A stretch of 64,000 bases of DNA from Clarkia xantiana subsp. parviflora (lineage: Eukaryota > Streptophyta > Magnoliopsida > Myrtales > Onagraceae), in the NCBI GenBank assembly GCA_036873135.1, contig JAPTYO010000022.1:8647785-8711784 (forward strand), given 5' to 3'. A program made the position numbers and the translations under genes. Positions 33,263 through 44,220 of the stretch are shown here, in pieces. How positions within the stretch are numbered: position 1 is the stretch's first letter; every line of letters starts with the position of its first letter. Under the pieces are notes generated by a model that saw only the letters and a program-made list of their open reading frames with translations, did not search any database and was not told the DNA's origin.

Positions 33263-35320
33263 TCGAGCAAAAAGCACGTAGCCTACTACTTGTGCTCGAT
33301 GGCAATAAATAAAGAAGAATCAGAAAACAAGGGAGTAGTAGCCAAATACCAACTATGGGCCTCCAGGAGCCTAGCATCCGGGGGCAACAACCAAAGGATA
33401 CTAAGCAACCGTCGTCCAATAGAGAACAACTCTCCTTGGATAACACTACATTAAGCTCCAAGACACCATGGTCGGTAGTCAATAAACAACTACCTCCCTC
33501 ACCCCTAATGAAGGACAAGCCCCTAGTAGGGGCAACAATCAAACACCCAAGAATAGGCCAGAAGGACAAAGAAGGGGTTACAACAAAATGCACCCATGGT
33601 AGCTCTTCCAGAGTATACCAATAGGGGGCAAGATGAGGAGGTAGCAGAACAACAACCCTTCGACAAGGATAAACACCATCGTCACATTCCTTCATGAATG
33701 CACCCATGGAAGCTCTTCCAGAGTATACCAATAGGGGGCAAGATGAGGAGGAAGCAGAACAACAACCTCTCCACAAGGATGAGCACCATCCTCACATCCC
33801 TTCAGGAATGCACCTAGAGTAGCTCTTCCAGAGCACATCTATACGAGGCAACCAGATGTGACCACTGAACAACAGCCACCTTGCAAAGGATATGACATCA
33901 CTAAGGAGAGAGAGATGAGCAAAAGCTCCATCCCCAGAATAATATGGCATTAATAAGAGCAACCACATACACAGGGAGGCAAGGATCACCAGTGATAGAA
34001 GGGGCGATGCATGCATACATCCCCCACCCACCCACCCCTCCCCCCACCCAATTATGAACAAAGAGATAACCCCAAACAAGGAGGGCCACTATAACCAGCA
34101 TGGCTTATATTGCCTACCTTGAGAAAATGCATTTCAAGGGGTTCCACTACGATATGCATTTCCATGGAGAACAATATGGAGTGTCATCATATAGAGTCCC
34201 ATCCTATTATATACCTATGTACAGTAGTTACAACCACAACACGCTGCAAAAGCAAGGAATACTACTACAACCCAGCCGGCAAGGCAAAAGCCTACCTCCC
34301 CTCCTACCCATCACAACACTCATTTTGAGCCAAGAGCCACTTCTACATCCGAGGAATGATTACACTAAAGGAGGGAGCAACACCAAACCTATGCCCATCG
34401 CAAGGGTCATCAACGACTTCAACATTAAAAGGATAGTGGATGCGCAAAACCAACTTCCTATACATGGAGAGTGGTCATAGTAACCAAGATGCTAGGGATA
34501 TCATCACTCCCACATCGCCCCATATTAAATAACCATATTGAAGAGCCCTCGGCAATGTCAGCCTACAACCCCGGAAGGAAGGACAACTATTCTTGGGGAA
34601 CAAATAATGGGAACTATGCAACCACCACGCCACGTGGAGGTATCACACCAACAAATGTCTAGTGCTTCCATGGGCATAGAAGAGCACATAGACTCCTCTT
34701 GAAGAGAATAGGAATATCAAGGCTTAGAGAAACCCCCACAATGGGGGCACACCTCCACCAGTGAAGTAACACATAGGTGGTGATGAAATTCACTCCCATC
34801 GTCCCGTCAGAAAAGAGTGGGGGCACCTCAAAAAATTCTTCAAGGAGGAAAAAAGGAACATAATACTACCAGAGCGGCTAGTGCACGTTCTCTTAATTTC
34901 CAAAAAATGCATGAGAAGCGCACTCTACTGGACAAACAAGAGTGATGGTGTCGAAATCAAGATAAAACACCCTACTTAATAAAAAAAAGTGGTGGTGTCA
35001 CCATAAGCAAGAACTGCTCAAGAACAACCCAACGCTAAACAATATCAAGCGGCAAAATAAGGAGACACTCCGAACCAAAATCACCACCGTCGTGAACCAG
35101 AATTGTTAAAAGCCATCATGGGGGGTAGCGATAAGTCCACAGTCAATCATTTAAAGGCCACGCACAGCATAGGAATAGGGGCACCCCGCCAAACCAGCAC
35201 CTACGAAGATTCAATGGAAGAAACCGTAACGAAGATCAAAATCGAAGAACCCCCACCCCCCTCGCCAACTCTGGAAGATACATATAAGAAAGGCATGCTC
35301 AAAGAGAACAAAAGAGTAAG
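33263..35320 (+). pseudogene. Element D gag region, decayed beyond clear domains
   Basis: Many short plus-strand frames; one at 33355-33624 is Pro/Gln/Lys-rich like a gag N-terminus. No gag core, zinc knuckle or protease motif could be read. A tandem duplication of about 110 bp (33590-33810, third partial copy to about 33850) repeats AGCTCTTCCAGAGTATACC. Assignment rests mainly on position after the PBS. Confidence 0.4.
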
Positions 35321-35324
35321 AAGA

Positions 35325-36285
35325 CCGAGCAACTTGGGGGGCACCAAACAAACAAATGCTCGTCACCGTACCGAGAATCATGAAGATAAGCCTTAACAGG
35401 CCAAACAAGAGCAAACGGTGCAACTACCAAGCAACTAGGGGGCACCATTTTATTTAGTGCTTGATAGTCCACCCGAAAATGGAAGACGACGCAAATATGT
35501 GGCATGACTCCTTCAAATGGAAACCACAAAGGAAGGATACAACATAAGCCCACTACAATTCACTCCTATATTGGAAGCAACATTGATCGTCCTCATAAGG
35601 TGACACCCACAACTTATACCGAATGGGAGATACGAAAGGGCAGATATCAACCAACACTTCCAGCGGAGAACATTTGAAGAAGCTCTACACCCGAAGAGAA
35701 AAGGGAAAATCCACTTCCATTATCTAACTTATTATTACCAAAAGGAGATCTACGGACTCCACCCAGACTTTCATTTCTACAAGAAATGACAATAGCACTA
35801 AATGAATCAAATGTTTTTCAGGGTACAAAGGGAAAGAAGAAGAAACCATCACTCACAAAAGAGGAGGCGTCATCTACAAAGCATGCAAAATTTGCAAGTA
35901 GCATTTTGCACCAGCACCAAATCTTGGAACTCCAAGCGGCGGAAAAAACGCATTTGCAAGTAGCACCTTGCCAAAACGCTATCTCGAGGCATTGAGTAAT
36001 CGGAATAAAACGTACCAAACCAATCAAGTAACGTCTTGCCATAACTTCACATCTTGGAACTCCAAGCGATGAAAAATGCGCTAACTTTAGTAATTAGGAT
36101 TGCGAGTCGCGTCTCGCCACAACGCTACCTCAAGGCATTGGTTATGCGGAATAAAACGTATCAAATTAAGCAAGTAATGTCTTGCCTCAAACGCCACCTT
36201 GAGTCATCAAGTGAGCGGTAAAGTGCATAACGCAAGTAGCGTCTTGCCAACAACAATATGTCAAGGCATCGACTAGTGGACGGAC
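35325..36285. repeat. Degenerate tandem repeats in element D
   Basis: 35328 and 35426 carry two related blocks with GCAACTtGGGGGGCACC, also found inverted in A' at about 20140. From 35885 to 36270 a loose unit recurs about five times, built on CAAGTAgCGTCTTGCC, then AACGCTACCTCgAGGCATTG and GGAATAAAACGTA. Confidence 0.6.
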
Positions 36286-36299
36286 ATCCGACAACAGAA

Positions 36300-37110
36300 A
36301 AGGGACATAAGACCTACATGGCCACCCTTACAAGCGAAAATGGGAAGATCCAAAAGGACAACCCTGACATATGATAAAGCGATCGACAACCTTTACATAT
36401 TTACACGGGAAGTTCTATAAGGACAACCATTACAACCGAAAAGGGACATAAGACCCATAGGGCAACCCTTCTAACCGAAAAGGGACATAAGACCCATATG
36501 GCCACCCTTACAACCGAAAATGGGAAGATCCAAAAGGAGAACCTTGACATATGATAAAACGATCGACAACCTTTACATATGAACATGGGAAGATCTATAA
36601 GGACAACCATTACAACCGAAAAGGGACATAAGACCCACAGGGCCACCCTTACAACCGAAATTGGGAAGATCCAAAAGGACAACCTTGACATATGATAAAG
36701 CGGTCGACAACCTTTACATATGAACAGGGGAAGATCTATAAGGACAACCATTACAACCGAAAAGGGACATAAGACCCACAGGGCCACCCTTACAACTGAA
36801 AATGGGAAGAGCCAAAAGGAAAACCCTGACATATGATAAAGCGATCGACAACCTTTACATATGAACATGGGAAGATCTATAAGGACAACCATTACAACCG
36901 AAAAGGGACATAAGACCCATAGGGCCACCCTTCCAACCGAAAAGGGGAAGATCCAAGAAGACAACTCTAAAATATGATAAGGAGATCGACAACCCTTACA
37001 TATGGAAAGAGGAAGATCTATAAGGACAACCCTTACAACCGAAAAGAGACATAAGACCCATAGGGCCACCCTTCCAACAGAAAAGGGATATAAGACCCAC
37101 TGGGCCACCC
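36300..37110. repeat. 141 bp tandem array, about 5 copies
   Basis: The word GATCGACAACC recurs at 36381, 36561, 36702 (as GGTCGAC), 36843 and 36984, so the period is 141 after a first longer unit. Inside each unit ACAACCGAAAAGGGACATAAG is itself repeated. 141 is a multiple of three, which explains an open 235-codon frame on the minus strand. Confidence 0.9.
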
Positions 37111-37184
37111 TTCCTACATGTTATTAGATATAAGTCCCCAATTCAAAGGGCAGCTCATCAAACAAGATATAGAGCGTAAGTACT

Positions 37185-37555
37185 CCAACAAATGGCTATC
37201 ATGTCCATAAATTAAAGGAGGATACCATCCCCCTGTAAATCATCAAATGGCTATCAGGTCCATATATCAAAGGAGGATGCCATCCCTCTATACTTCATCA
37301 AATGGCTATCATGTCCATATATCAAAGGAGGATACCATCCCCCTATACATCATCAAATGGCTATCATGTCCATATATCAAAGGAGGATACCATCCCCCTA
37401 AACTTCATCAAATGGCTATCATGTCCATATATCAAAGGAGGATACTATCCCCCTATACATCAACAATGGCTATCATGTCCATATATCAAAGAAGGATACC
37501 ATCTCCCTCTACATCAACAAGGGCTATCACGTCCATATATCAAAGAGTTGTGCCC
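37185..37555. repeat. 55 bp tandem array, about 7 copies
   Basis: The unit begins AAATGGCTATCATGTCCATA and continues with TCAAAGGAGGATACCATCCC. It contains, inverted, the GGACATGATAGCCA core of the 27 bp array in A'. This supports common descent of the array region in A' and D. Confidence 0.9.
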
Positions 37556-38586
37556 TGGCAATGCTTCTTCGCACGGATGCCAAAATCCTTGGAAGCTAGG
37601 AATTCCTAGACCCTAATAGCTTTACCATTATCGACATCAATGGCCTCGCCCCTCGCAACTCCAACAGCCTCACCCTCGGCTAAATCGGATATCCTACCCT
37701 CTCCACGAACAGGACGAAGGGAGTCCTCCATCCTAACATGCGCCATCAAATCATCAGCTGGAAGGCCAACCACCGGCGAAGGAGAAGGGAGAAAGCCGAT
37801 TCCCTCTCCGAAAGGATGTCATCTTCAACACCGTTGTTCTCCTGAAATAGGGAAGAACGGTATTAAAGCCAACATACAAGGCAAAGCAGTAAAATCACAA
37901 GTATTAAAAACTCGAAGACTCGCATACCGAAAGTGGGACGGGGCGCGCCGTTTGAATACCCGCAGCACATACCTCCTCCTCTAAGAAATGATGCACGGAT
38001 TCAAAGGAAGCCGTCGTGTTCCCAAAATATATCAGTTTTAAGGCTTGTTTGTCGGACGCGGAGAGTTGGGAAAACGTGGGACGCGCATCCTTCACGAGAA
38101 GGGAGTCAAAAGACCAAGGAACATCACAACCCTCAAGGAAAAACTAATGTTTATCCCAATGACCAATACCATTTTCAAAGGCAAATACGAACCGACGTTT
38201 GCTACTCCATTTAATATCACCCAATCCAGAGAAACCCTTATGAGACAACAAGGGTTACTAGATCGCTAAGGAACAGAATCCTGACCCACCACCGTGCTGG
38301 ATACAATAGAAGCATCGGAAGAGACGAAGGGAGTAAGCCCAGAGTTGGTGGAGGCACAACACCCTAACCCAAGCACGAATAGCAGAGAGGGAAAAATCAA
38401 GAGAGGAAATTCGACAATGCTTGCAAAGCTCTCGAAGTTCGACACAATAAGCGAAGCGAAGCCCCGCCTTAATCTGATAAATATACACCACCAACACACC
38501 ATCTGGGGGAGAAGTAACCGAACTGCCAACATAGCAATATGACATACCGAAGGGATAAAACGACTTTCCCAAACCAAACAACCCCG

Positions 38587-38780
38587 TATAGGAATGTATA
38601 GCTTTCCACATACAATATATCCTTGTGCATACTAGATCACTAGATTAGCTTAGCTTGTGAACTAAGTTAGTTTAGTTAGTTAGATCTTCTCTAGTATATA
38701 TACTAGTTCTATACATTGTAACACATGATTTTGGTTGATCAATACATTTCATATTCAATCCAAATCCTCCAATCTTTATA
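38587..38780 (+). repeat. Copia 5' LTR (194 bp)
   Basis: TATAGGAATGTATAGC to TCCTCCAATCTTTATA. It contains a TAGTATATATACTA palindrome near 38690-38705. Short LTRs of this size are common in several plant Copia lineages; I did not assign one. Confidence 0.92.
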
Positions 38781-38792
38781 TGGTATCAAAGC
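38781..38792 (+). other. Copia primer binding site
   Basis: TGGTATCAAAGC, one base different from the usual initiator-Met site TGGTATCAGAGC, directly after the LTR. Confidence 0.9.
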
Positions 38793-39336
38793 ATGTACGT
38801 TTCTTGGCGATCAAGCAACCTGGATTCAGCTGGTTTCCGGTGGATCTTTGGCTTCGATTCTTCGATTTCAGCTTGGATTTGTGCTTCTATTCTTGATTCT
38901 GCTTGATTTCGACTCTTAGTAAGTCTCTTGGATCATGAACTGAGTTGATTCTCAGCTCAATTGAAGTTGTTTTTGGATCAATTCTGCGTAGCATTGCTAG
39001 TTGCTTTCCGGCCAAGTTTCTTCATCGCATTTGCTTCATCTACAAGTTTTGGTTCAAATTGTGCTTACTTAGCCAGTTTTCTTGATTACGATTATGGATT
39101 TCGTGATCTTGATTCAATTCTGAGCACTTCTGGATTGGATTGCTGCATTCTTTTGATCTGGATAGTTGCGTATTGCTGGATTTGGCTGGCATCTTTTGTC
39201 CTATTATCCAGCTTGCATAGTTGTACTCTTTTGGCCATTTCCGTTGGAATTGTGTGGCTGTGGTTGATAGTTTGCTGGATTTTCTTGCAATTCAAATCTA
39301 TTTGAATCTTAATATCAGTGGAATTGGTGCTGGATT
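38793..39336 (+). other. Copia 5' leader
   Basis: T-rich leader of about 540 bases between the PBS and the gag ATG. No conserved ORF; the small frames present look accidental. Confidence 0.6.
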
Positions 39337-40068
39337 ATGGCTGATAACACCATTGAGGATCCTCTCTATTTACATCCATCGGACACCACTGGCTTGTTGT
39401 TGATTCCATTTCAGCTCCAAGGTTCCAGCAACTACCATGCCTGGAGTACAGCTATCAAGGAAGGACTTCTTGTCAAGAACAAGATTGGTTTTATTGATGG
39501 AAGCTTCTCAAGATTGAGTGTCCCTGTGGCACAACATGTGAGATGGGATAGGGCCAATGCCATTGTTAAGGCGTGGCTTAGGAACACAGTTGCTAAGGAG
39601 CTGGTCAATGGTTTGGTTTACAACAACACAGCTTTGTCTATTTGGAATGATCTTAAAGAAATGTTTGATAAAGTTGATGGTACACAAATCTTCCAGCTCA
39701 CAAGAGAAATATACCAATGTTCACAAGGTGCTCTTTCAATCACTGAGTATTTTGGGAAAATGAAGCAGTTGTGGGATGCGTTGGGTTCTATTGATGATTT
39801 GAGGCTTGAATGCTCAGCTGATAGCAAGATTATCAATGAACATAAGGAGAAACAAAGACTGATTGCTTTCCTCTTGGGACTGAATGAATCATTTGCTCAT
39901 GTAAGAAGTAGCTTATTGATGAGGCAACCACTCCCTTCACTAAGTGTGGCTTTCTCTGTGTTGTTGCAAGAAGAGAGTCAACGTGCAATTGCTGGTTCAA
40001 TAGGGGATATGGGAGAAGCTACTGCTTTATACTCTCAAAGGAACTTCCTCAATTCAAGGGGGTCCTAA
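39337..40068 (+). CDS. Copia Gag, N-terminal part, ended by a frameshift
   Basis: The ATG at 39337 opens a 243-codon frame. It has the Copia gag domain: FQLQGSSNYHAWSTAI near residue 27, WNDLKEMFDKVDG, and a FLLGLNESFAHVRSSLL motif near residue 180. The frame stops soon after a run of five G at about 40059-40063. The following Asn/Gly-rich stretch and the CCHC zinc knuckle (CTYCGKMGHKVETC, 40244-40285) lie in the +1 frame, continuous with pol. A recent one-base indel is the simplest explanation; programmed frameshifting is possible but less likely because single-frame gag-pol is usual in Copia. Confidence 0.88.
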   Translation: MADNTIEDPLYLHPSDTTGLLLIPFQLQGSSNYHAWSTAIKEGLLVKNKIGFIDGSFSRLSVPVAQHVRWDRANAIVKAWLRNTVAKELVNGLVYNNTALSIWNDLKEMFDKVDGTQIFQLTREIYQCSQGALSITEYFGKMKQLWDALGSIDDLRLECSADSKIINEHKEKQRLIAFLLGLNESFAHVRSSLLMRQPLPSLSVAFSVLLQEESQRAIAGSIGDMGEATALYSQRNFLNSRGS

Positions 40069-40261
40069 CTATGGCAATGGCAATGGCAATGGCTCAGGCA
40101 ATGGAGGTAATGGTTCAAGGCCTAATGCTTCTTTTTCAAGAAACTACAATTCCAATGGAGGGATTTCATCTTATGGAGGTTTCAATGGGGCTTCTAATGC
40201 TTCAACTGGGAAAACAGGCAAGATTGATAAGTCTAATTGGTTATGCACCTATTGTGGCAAG

Positions 40262-43200
40262 ATGGGGCACAAAGTGGAGACATGTTGGAAGAAGCATCCA
40301 CACCTTGCACCTTCTTCTGCTTTGAAACGTCCATGGAATTCAGCTAATGTTAGCATTGATGAGAGTCCTCAATCTAACTTGGTTGAGCATGTAGCTGCTG
40401 GGGATAAGAGGATTTTTCATGGGACATGTGAGAAAAGGATTTTGCACACTGGTTTGGATAGAAGGGTTCAACATGTGGCAATTCAAGATGATTTTGAGCC
40501 TCTTTCTAATGAAGAAGATGAGCTTGTACGTGTGAACATGGCAGGTATATCCAATCCATCTTCTTCTATGATATGGATTGTAGACTCAGGTGCTACAAAC
40601 CACATCACTCATCATTTGAGCTGGCTACACAACTTGAGAAAGACTGATTCCAATCATCAATTTGTTCATTTGCCTAATGGTAACAAATGTAGTATTACTC
40701 ATATTTGGAGCTGCTCCTTCTCTTCTGGTTTCACCTTGGATGACATCCTCTATGTGCCTGATTTCAAGTTCAACTTGATTTCAGTGTCTAAACTCCCAAC
40801 TCAATTGAATTGCAAAGTTATATTCACTTTTGCCAATGTGTTGATTCAGGGCCATGTTGGGAAGCCAATGGTGATTGGTGAGAGATCTAAGGGGCTTTAT
40901 ACACTCAGGGATTCAGTACCTTCAAGCTCAAGCAAGGTGGTGGCAGCTCATACCATTTCTAAAACAAATAAGGAGAATGCTTGGACCTGGCATAGGCGTT
41001 TGGGACACATTTCAGCTACACATTTGAGTCATTTGAATAATGTGTTGTGTTTAAGTGATTCTTCTAGAAGTTGTGTCAAACAATGTACCATCTGCCCTTT
41101 GGCCAAGCAAACCAGATTATCATTTCCTATTAGTCAATCACATGCCTCTACTCCTTTTGCCTTAATACATTTGGATCTTTGGGGTCCATACAAAGTTCCA
41201 ACCATCAAAGGCTACCAATATTTCCTTACAATTGTGGATGACTTCTCAAGGGCTACTTGGGTTTTCTTGATGAAGCATAAGAGTGATACTTTCATCCACA
41301 TCCAAAGTTTTTTATTGATGGTTCAGAACCAGTTTGGGACTATGGTCAAGATTGCTAGGAGTGACAATGGATCTGAGTTCATCAATTCCATTTGCAAGGA
41401 TCATTTCCTTCTTTTGGGAATTCAACACCAAACTAGTTGTCCTTACACTCCTCAGCAGAATGGAAGAGTGGAGCGCAAGCATAGACAAATTTTGAATATA
41501 GCAAGGGCATTGCGTTTTCAGGCTTCTATGCCAATCAAATATTGGGGTTATTGTGTGCTCACTGCTTGTTACTTGATCAACCGCATACCTTCATCCTCTT
41601 TGCAATTCAAATCTCCAATGGAGGTGTTATATGGCAAGCAACCTTCCATCAACCATCTAAGAATCATTGGATGTCTGTGTTTTGCCACCAACTTGAACAA
41701 CTTGGATAAATTTGGTTCAAGAGCTGAGCCTTGCATTCTAATGGGATATTCCACTTCACAAAAAGGTTATCTTGTGATGAAGATATCTAATTCAACTTTC
41801 CATGTATCAAGAGATGTTGCTTTCCATGAGCACATCTTTCCATTTGGCATGTCTAAAGCAGAGCTGAGATCTCTGTTGCCTACTTGCTTGGAGTCCAAGT
41901 TATTGATTGAAGAGTCTTCTTCTAATGATCAAAGCTCTCTTGATAGAGCTCCTTTGGTTTCTCCACCTATTCTTGATGAATTCATTGCTCCTCAGCCACC
42001 TCCTCAACCACCTTCCCAGCCACCAATGGTTGAAGTCATGCCTCCACAAATCCCAACCTTAAGAAGGAGTGCAAGGATTGCTCAACTTAGAGGAGCTTCT
42101 ACTTCCAATGCTGTATTTGGTTTAGAGAAGTATATCTCATATGATCATCTGAATCCTAACTTTACTTGCTTCTTGGCCTCCATTGACAAAGTTAGGGAGC
42201 CTTCTACTTACAAGCAAGCAGTCAAGGATTCAAATTGGGTGGTGGCAATGAAGGATGAGATCAAAGCTTTGCAAGATAACAACACATGGAGGATTGTGGA
42301 TCTGCCTCATGGTAAGTCATCTATTGGTTGTAAATGGGTGTTTAGGATGAAGTACAATTCTGATGGTTCTATTGAGAGATACAAAGCAAGGCTGGTTGCT
42401 AAAGGCTTCACTCAAGTAGAAGGGACTGACTTCAATGAAACCTTTTCCCCTGTGGTGAAAATGACAACTGTAAGGATTGTTTTGGCAATGGCAGCCTCAT
42501 ATTCTTGGGGCTTGTTTCACATGGATGTGAACAATGCTTTCCTTCAGGGTGACTTGCATGAGGAGGTCTATATGGATATTCCAAAAGGCTTTGATTCTAC
42601 AAAGTCTGATCTAGGCTCTCCAAGGCGTGTATGCAAGCTTTTAAAGTCTCTTTATGGGTTGAAACAAGCTTCTAGGCAATGGAACATCAAACTCACCAAT
42701 ACCTTGTTGAATAATGGATATACTCAAAGTGCTTCTGATCATTCCTTGTTCACCAAGGTAAATGGCAAGGATAGAGTATTTCTCCTCATTTATGTGGATG
42801 ACTTACTCATCACAGGTTCAAATACCTGTATGATTGACCAATTGAAGTCCACTCTCAAATCCCATTTCAAGCTCAAAGATTTGGGCAACTTGAGATATTT
42901 CTTGGGTTTGGAAATTGCTAGGTCTAAGGAGGGTTTGGTCATCAATCAAAGGAAGTATGCGCTTGAGCTCATTGAAGAGGCTGGATTGGGAGCTGCTACG
43001 CCAACTGAGACTCCTGTGGAGTTCAACCTCAAACTCACTACTTGTGAGTATGATGAGGCTACAAAGACTTCTTCTGATGATTTGCTATTGGAGGATGCCA
43101 CTGCTTATAGAAGATTGGTGGGCAAACTTCTTTACTTGACCATGACTAGGCCAGACATTAGCTTCTCAGTTCAAAGGATAAGTCAATTTGTTGATAAACC

Positions 43201-43804
43201 TAAGAAGTCTCATCATGATGCAGCTATGAGGATCATTAAATACATCAAAGGAAGCCCTGGCCAGGGTTTGCTTTATCCTTCAAATAATGCCCTTGACTTG
43301 AGTCTCTACTGTGATTCAGATTGGGCAGCTTGTCCTTTTAGTACGAAGTCAGTAAGTGCTTATTGTGTAAGGCTTGGAGGAGCTATGGTGGGTTGGAAAG
43401 TAAAGAAGCAAGACACAATTTCTCTTTCCAGTGCAGAGGCTGAATATAGATGCTTAAGGGTGGCTATACAAGAAGCTCTTTGGGTTGCTAGACTATTGAA
43501 GGAACTTGGGATGCATTTGCAATTACCCATACCCATCTTCACAGATAGTGAATCAGCTGTGAAGATTGCTAAGAACCCTATGTTTCATGAACGCACAAAA
43601 CAAATTGAGTTAGATTGTCATTTCACTAGGCATCACATTCAATCAGGGCAAATTTCAGCTAAACATGTTGCTTCTCGGGACCAATTGGCAGACTTGCTCA
43701 CCAAGGCACTTGTCAAGAAGCAACATATTGCCCTTTTCAAGCTCTATGGAATCAAGGATGTGTTTCATGAAAAGAAAGGAGAAGAAAAAGATGGGAGCAT
43801 ATAG
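40262..43804 (+). CDS. Copia Pol (protease, integrase, RT, RNase H)
   Basis: An open frame of 1180 codons as counted from an internal ATG in the zinc knuckle; the true frame begins upstream in gag. Order by residue: protease DSGAT at 108; integrase HHCC (H244, H249, C275, C278) and catalytic D305, D368, E404 (LDLWGP, SDNGSEF, GRVERKH); RT from about 655 with [25 protein letters not shown] and the YVDD box at 844-847; RNase H with CDSDWAAC and SSAEAEYRCL near 1020-1070; and ADLLTKAL near the end. Gag-protease-integrase-RT order defines Ty1/copia. No internal stop is present. The TAG stop at 43802 lies inside the first bases of the 3' LTR. Confidence 0.95.
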   Translation: MGHKVETCWKKHPHLAPSSALKRPWNSANVSIDESPQSNLVEHVAAGDKRIFHGTCEKRILHTGLDRRVQHVAIQDDFEPLSNEEDELVRVNMAGISNPSSSMIWIVDSGATNHITHHLSWLHNLRKTDSNHQFVHLPNGNKCSITHIWSCSFSSGFTLDDILYVPDFKFNLISVSKLPTQLNCKVIFTFANVLIQGHVGKPMVIGERSKGLYTLRDSVPSSSSKVVAAHTISKTNKENAWTWHRRLGHISATHLSHLNNVLCLSDSSRSCVKQCTICPLAKQTRLSFPISQSHASTPFALIHLDLWGPYKVPTIKGYQYFLTIVDDFSRATWVFLMKHKSDTFIHIQSFLLMVQNQFGTMVKIARSDNGSEFINSICKDHFLLLGIQHQTSCPYTPQQNGRVERKHRQILNIARALRFQASMPIKYWGYCVLTACYLINRIPSSSLQFKSPMEVLYGKQPSINHLRIIGCLCFATNLNNLDKFGSRAEPCILMGYSTSQKGYLVMKISNSTFHVSRDVAFHEHIFPFGMSKAELRSLLPTCLESKLLIEESSSNDQSSLDRAPLVSPPILDEFIAPQPPPQPPSQPPMVEVMPPQIPTLRRSARIAQLRGASTSNAVFGLEKYISYDHLNPNFTCFLASIDKVREPSTYKQAVKDSNWVVAMKDEIKALQDNNTWRIVDLPHGKSSIGCKWVFRMKYNSDGSIERYKARLVAKGFTQVEGTDFNETFSPVVKMTTVRIVLAMAASYSWGLFHMDVNNAFLQGDLHEEVYMDIPKGFDSTKSDLGSPRRVCKLLKSLYGLKQASRQWNIKLTNTLLNNGYTQSASDHSLFTKVNGKDRVFLLIYVDDLLITGSNTCMIDQLKSTLKSHFKLKDLGNLRYFLGLEIARSKEGLVINQRKYALELIEEAGLGAATPTETPVEFNLKLTTCEYDEATKTSSDDLLLEDATAYRRLVGKLLYLTMTRPDISFSVQRISQFVDKPKKSHHDAAMRIIKYIKGSPGQGLLYPSNNALDLSLYCDSDWAACPFSTKSVSAYCVRLGGAMVGWKVKKQDTISLSSAEAEYRCLRVAIQEALWVARLLKELGMHLQLPIPIFTDSESAVKIAKNPMFHERTKQIELDCHFTRHHIQSGQISAKHVASRDQLADLLTKALVKKQHIALFKLYGIKDVFHEKKGEEKDGSI

Positions 43805-43995
43805 GAATGTATAGCTTTCCACATACAATATATCCTTGTGCATACTAGATCACTAGATTAGCTTAGCTTGTGAACTAAGTTAGTTTAGTTAGTTAGATCT
43901 TCTTACTAGTATATATACTAGTTCTATACATTGTAACACATGATTTTGGTTGATCAATACATTTCATATTCAATCCAAATCCTCCAAGCTTTATA
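43800..43995 (+). repeat. Copia 3' LTR (196 bp)
   Basis: TATAGGAATG to CTTTATA. The purine tract AAGAAAAAGATGGGAGCA precedes it and overlaps the end of pol. Differs from the 5' LTR by an extra TA near 43911 and G for T at 43989. Confidence 0.92.
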
Positions 43996-44220
43996 CCCCG
44001 CAACCTTAGTATGAGAAATGAACCTTCTCCTACTCAACAAACTCTCAATAAACTCCTCGAACGGGAACATAGGGTCACGAAGGAAGGCCAGCTCATCCTC
44101 AAGAATGGGCTTCAACACGACATCCGACGCCGAATCAGAATAGGACAACTCAAGAACATAGTCCGGACTTGGGTCAAGGTGAGGAAACCACTTCCCCATA
44201 AAAACACCTTGGGCGGACAA

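Larger units (their letters stand above)
38587..43995 (+). mobile_element. Young Copia element with TATA...TATA LTR ends (5.4 kb)
   Basis: Two LTRs of 194 and 196 bp differ by one substitution and one 2 bp indel. Target duplication CCCCG at 38582-38586 and 43996-44000. An iMet-type PBS abuts the 5' LTR and a purine-rich tract precedes the 3' LTR. Inside is one gag-pol coding region with a single frameshift. Placing the LTR ends at TATAGGAATG and CTTTATA is forced by the duplication, the PBS and the shared sequence at both ends. Confidence 0.93.
37556..44220 (-). pseudogene. Element D antisense-gene relic, split by a Copia insertion
   Basis: On the minus strand, fragments at 44220-43996 (ILEDELAFLRDPMFPFEEFI) and 38586-38258 (VVYIYQIKAGLRFAYCVELREL, AIRAWVRVLC, LRLFRCFY) match the N-terminal domain of the A gene (FGLRLPYCDDLIEL, ALRVWVGFRVLC, LVLFRCFYRF). 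A weaker piece is at 38095-37904. Frames are broken and the coiled-coil part was not found. Removing 38587-43995 and one CCCCG makes the first two fragments adjacent. Confidence 0.65.

Noticed and set aside
34100..34500. Clear gag domain in element D
   Set aside because: Short frames with Tyr/Pro-rich text were seen, but none of the motifs read in A, C or F (GDP-EH-QQHE, WFFSLP, FIRN) could be found; kept only as a decayed region by position.
36401..37108. Possible membrane protein of 235 residues
   Set aside because: The frame exists because the 141 bp unit is a multiple of three. No start context, no homology recognised, and the sequence is part of a tandem array.
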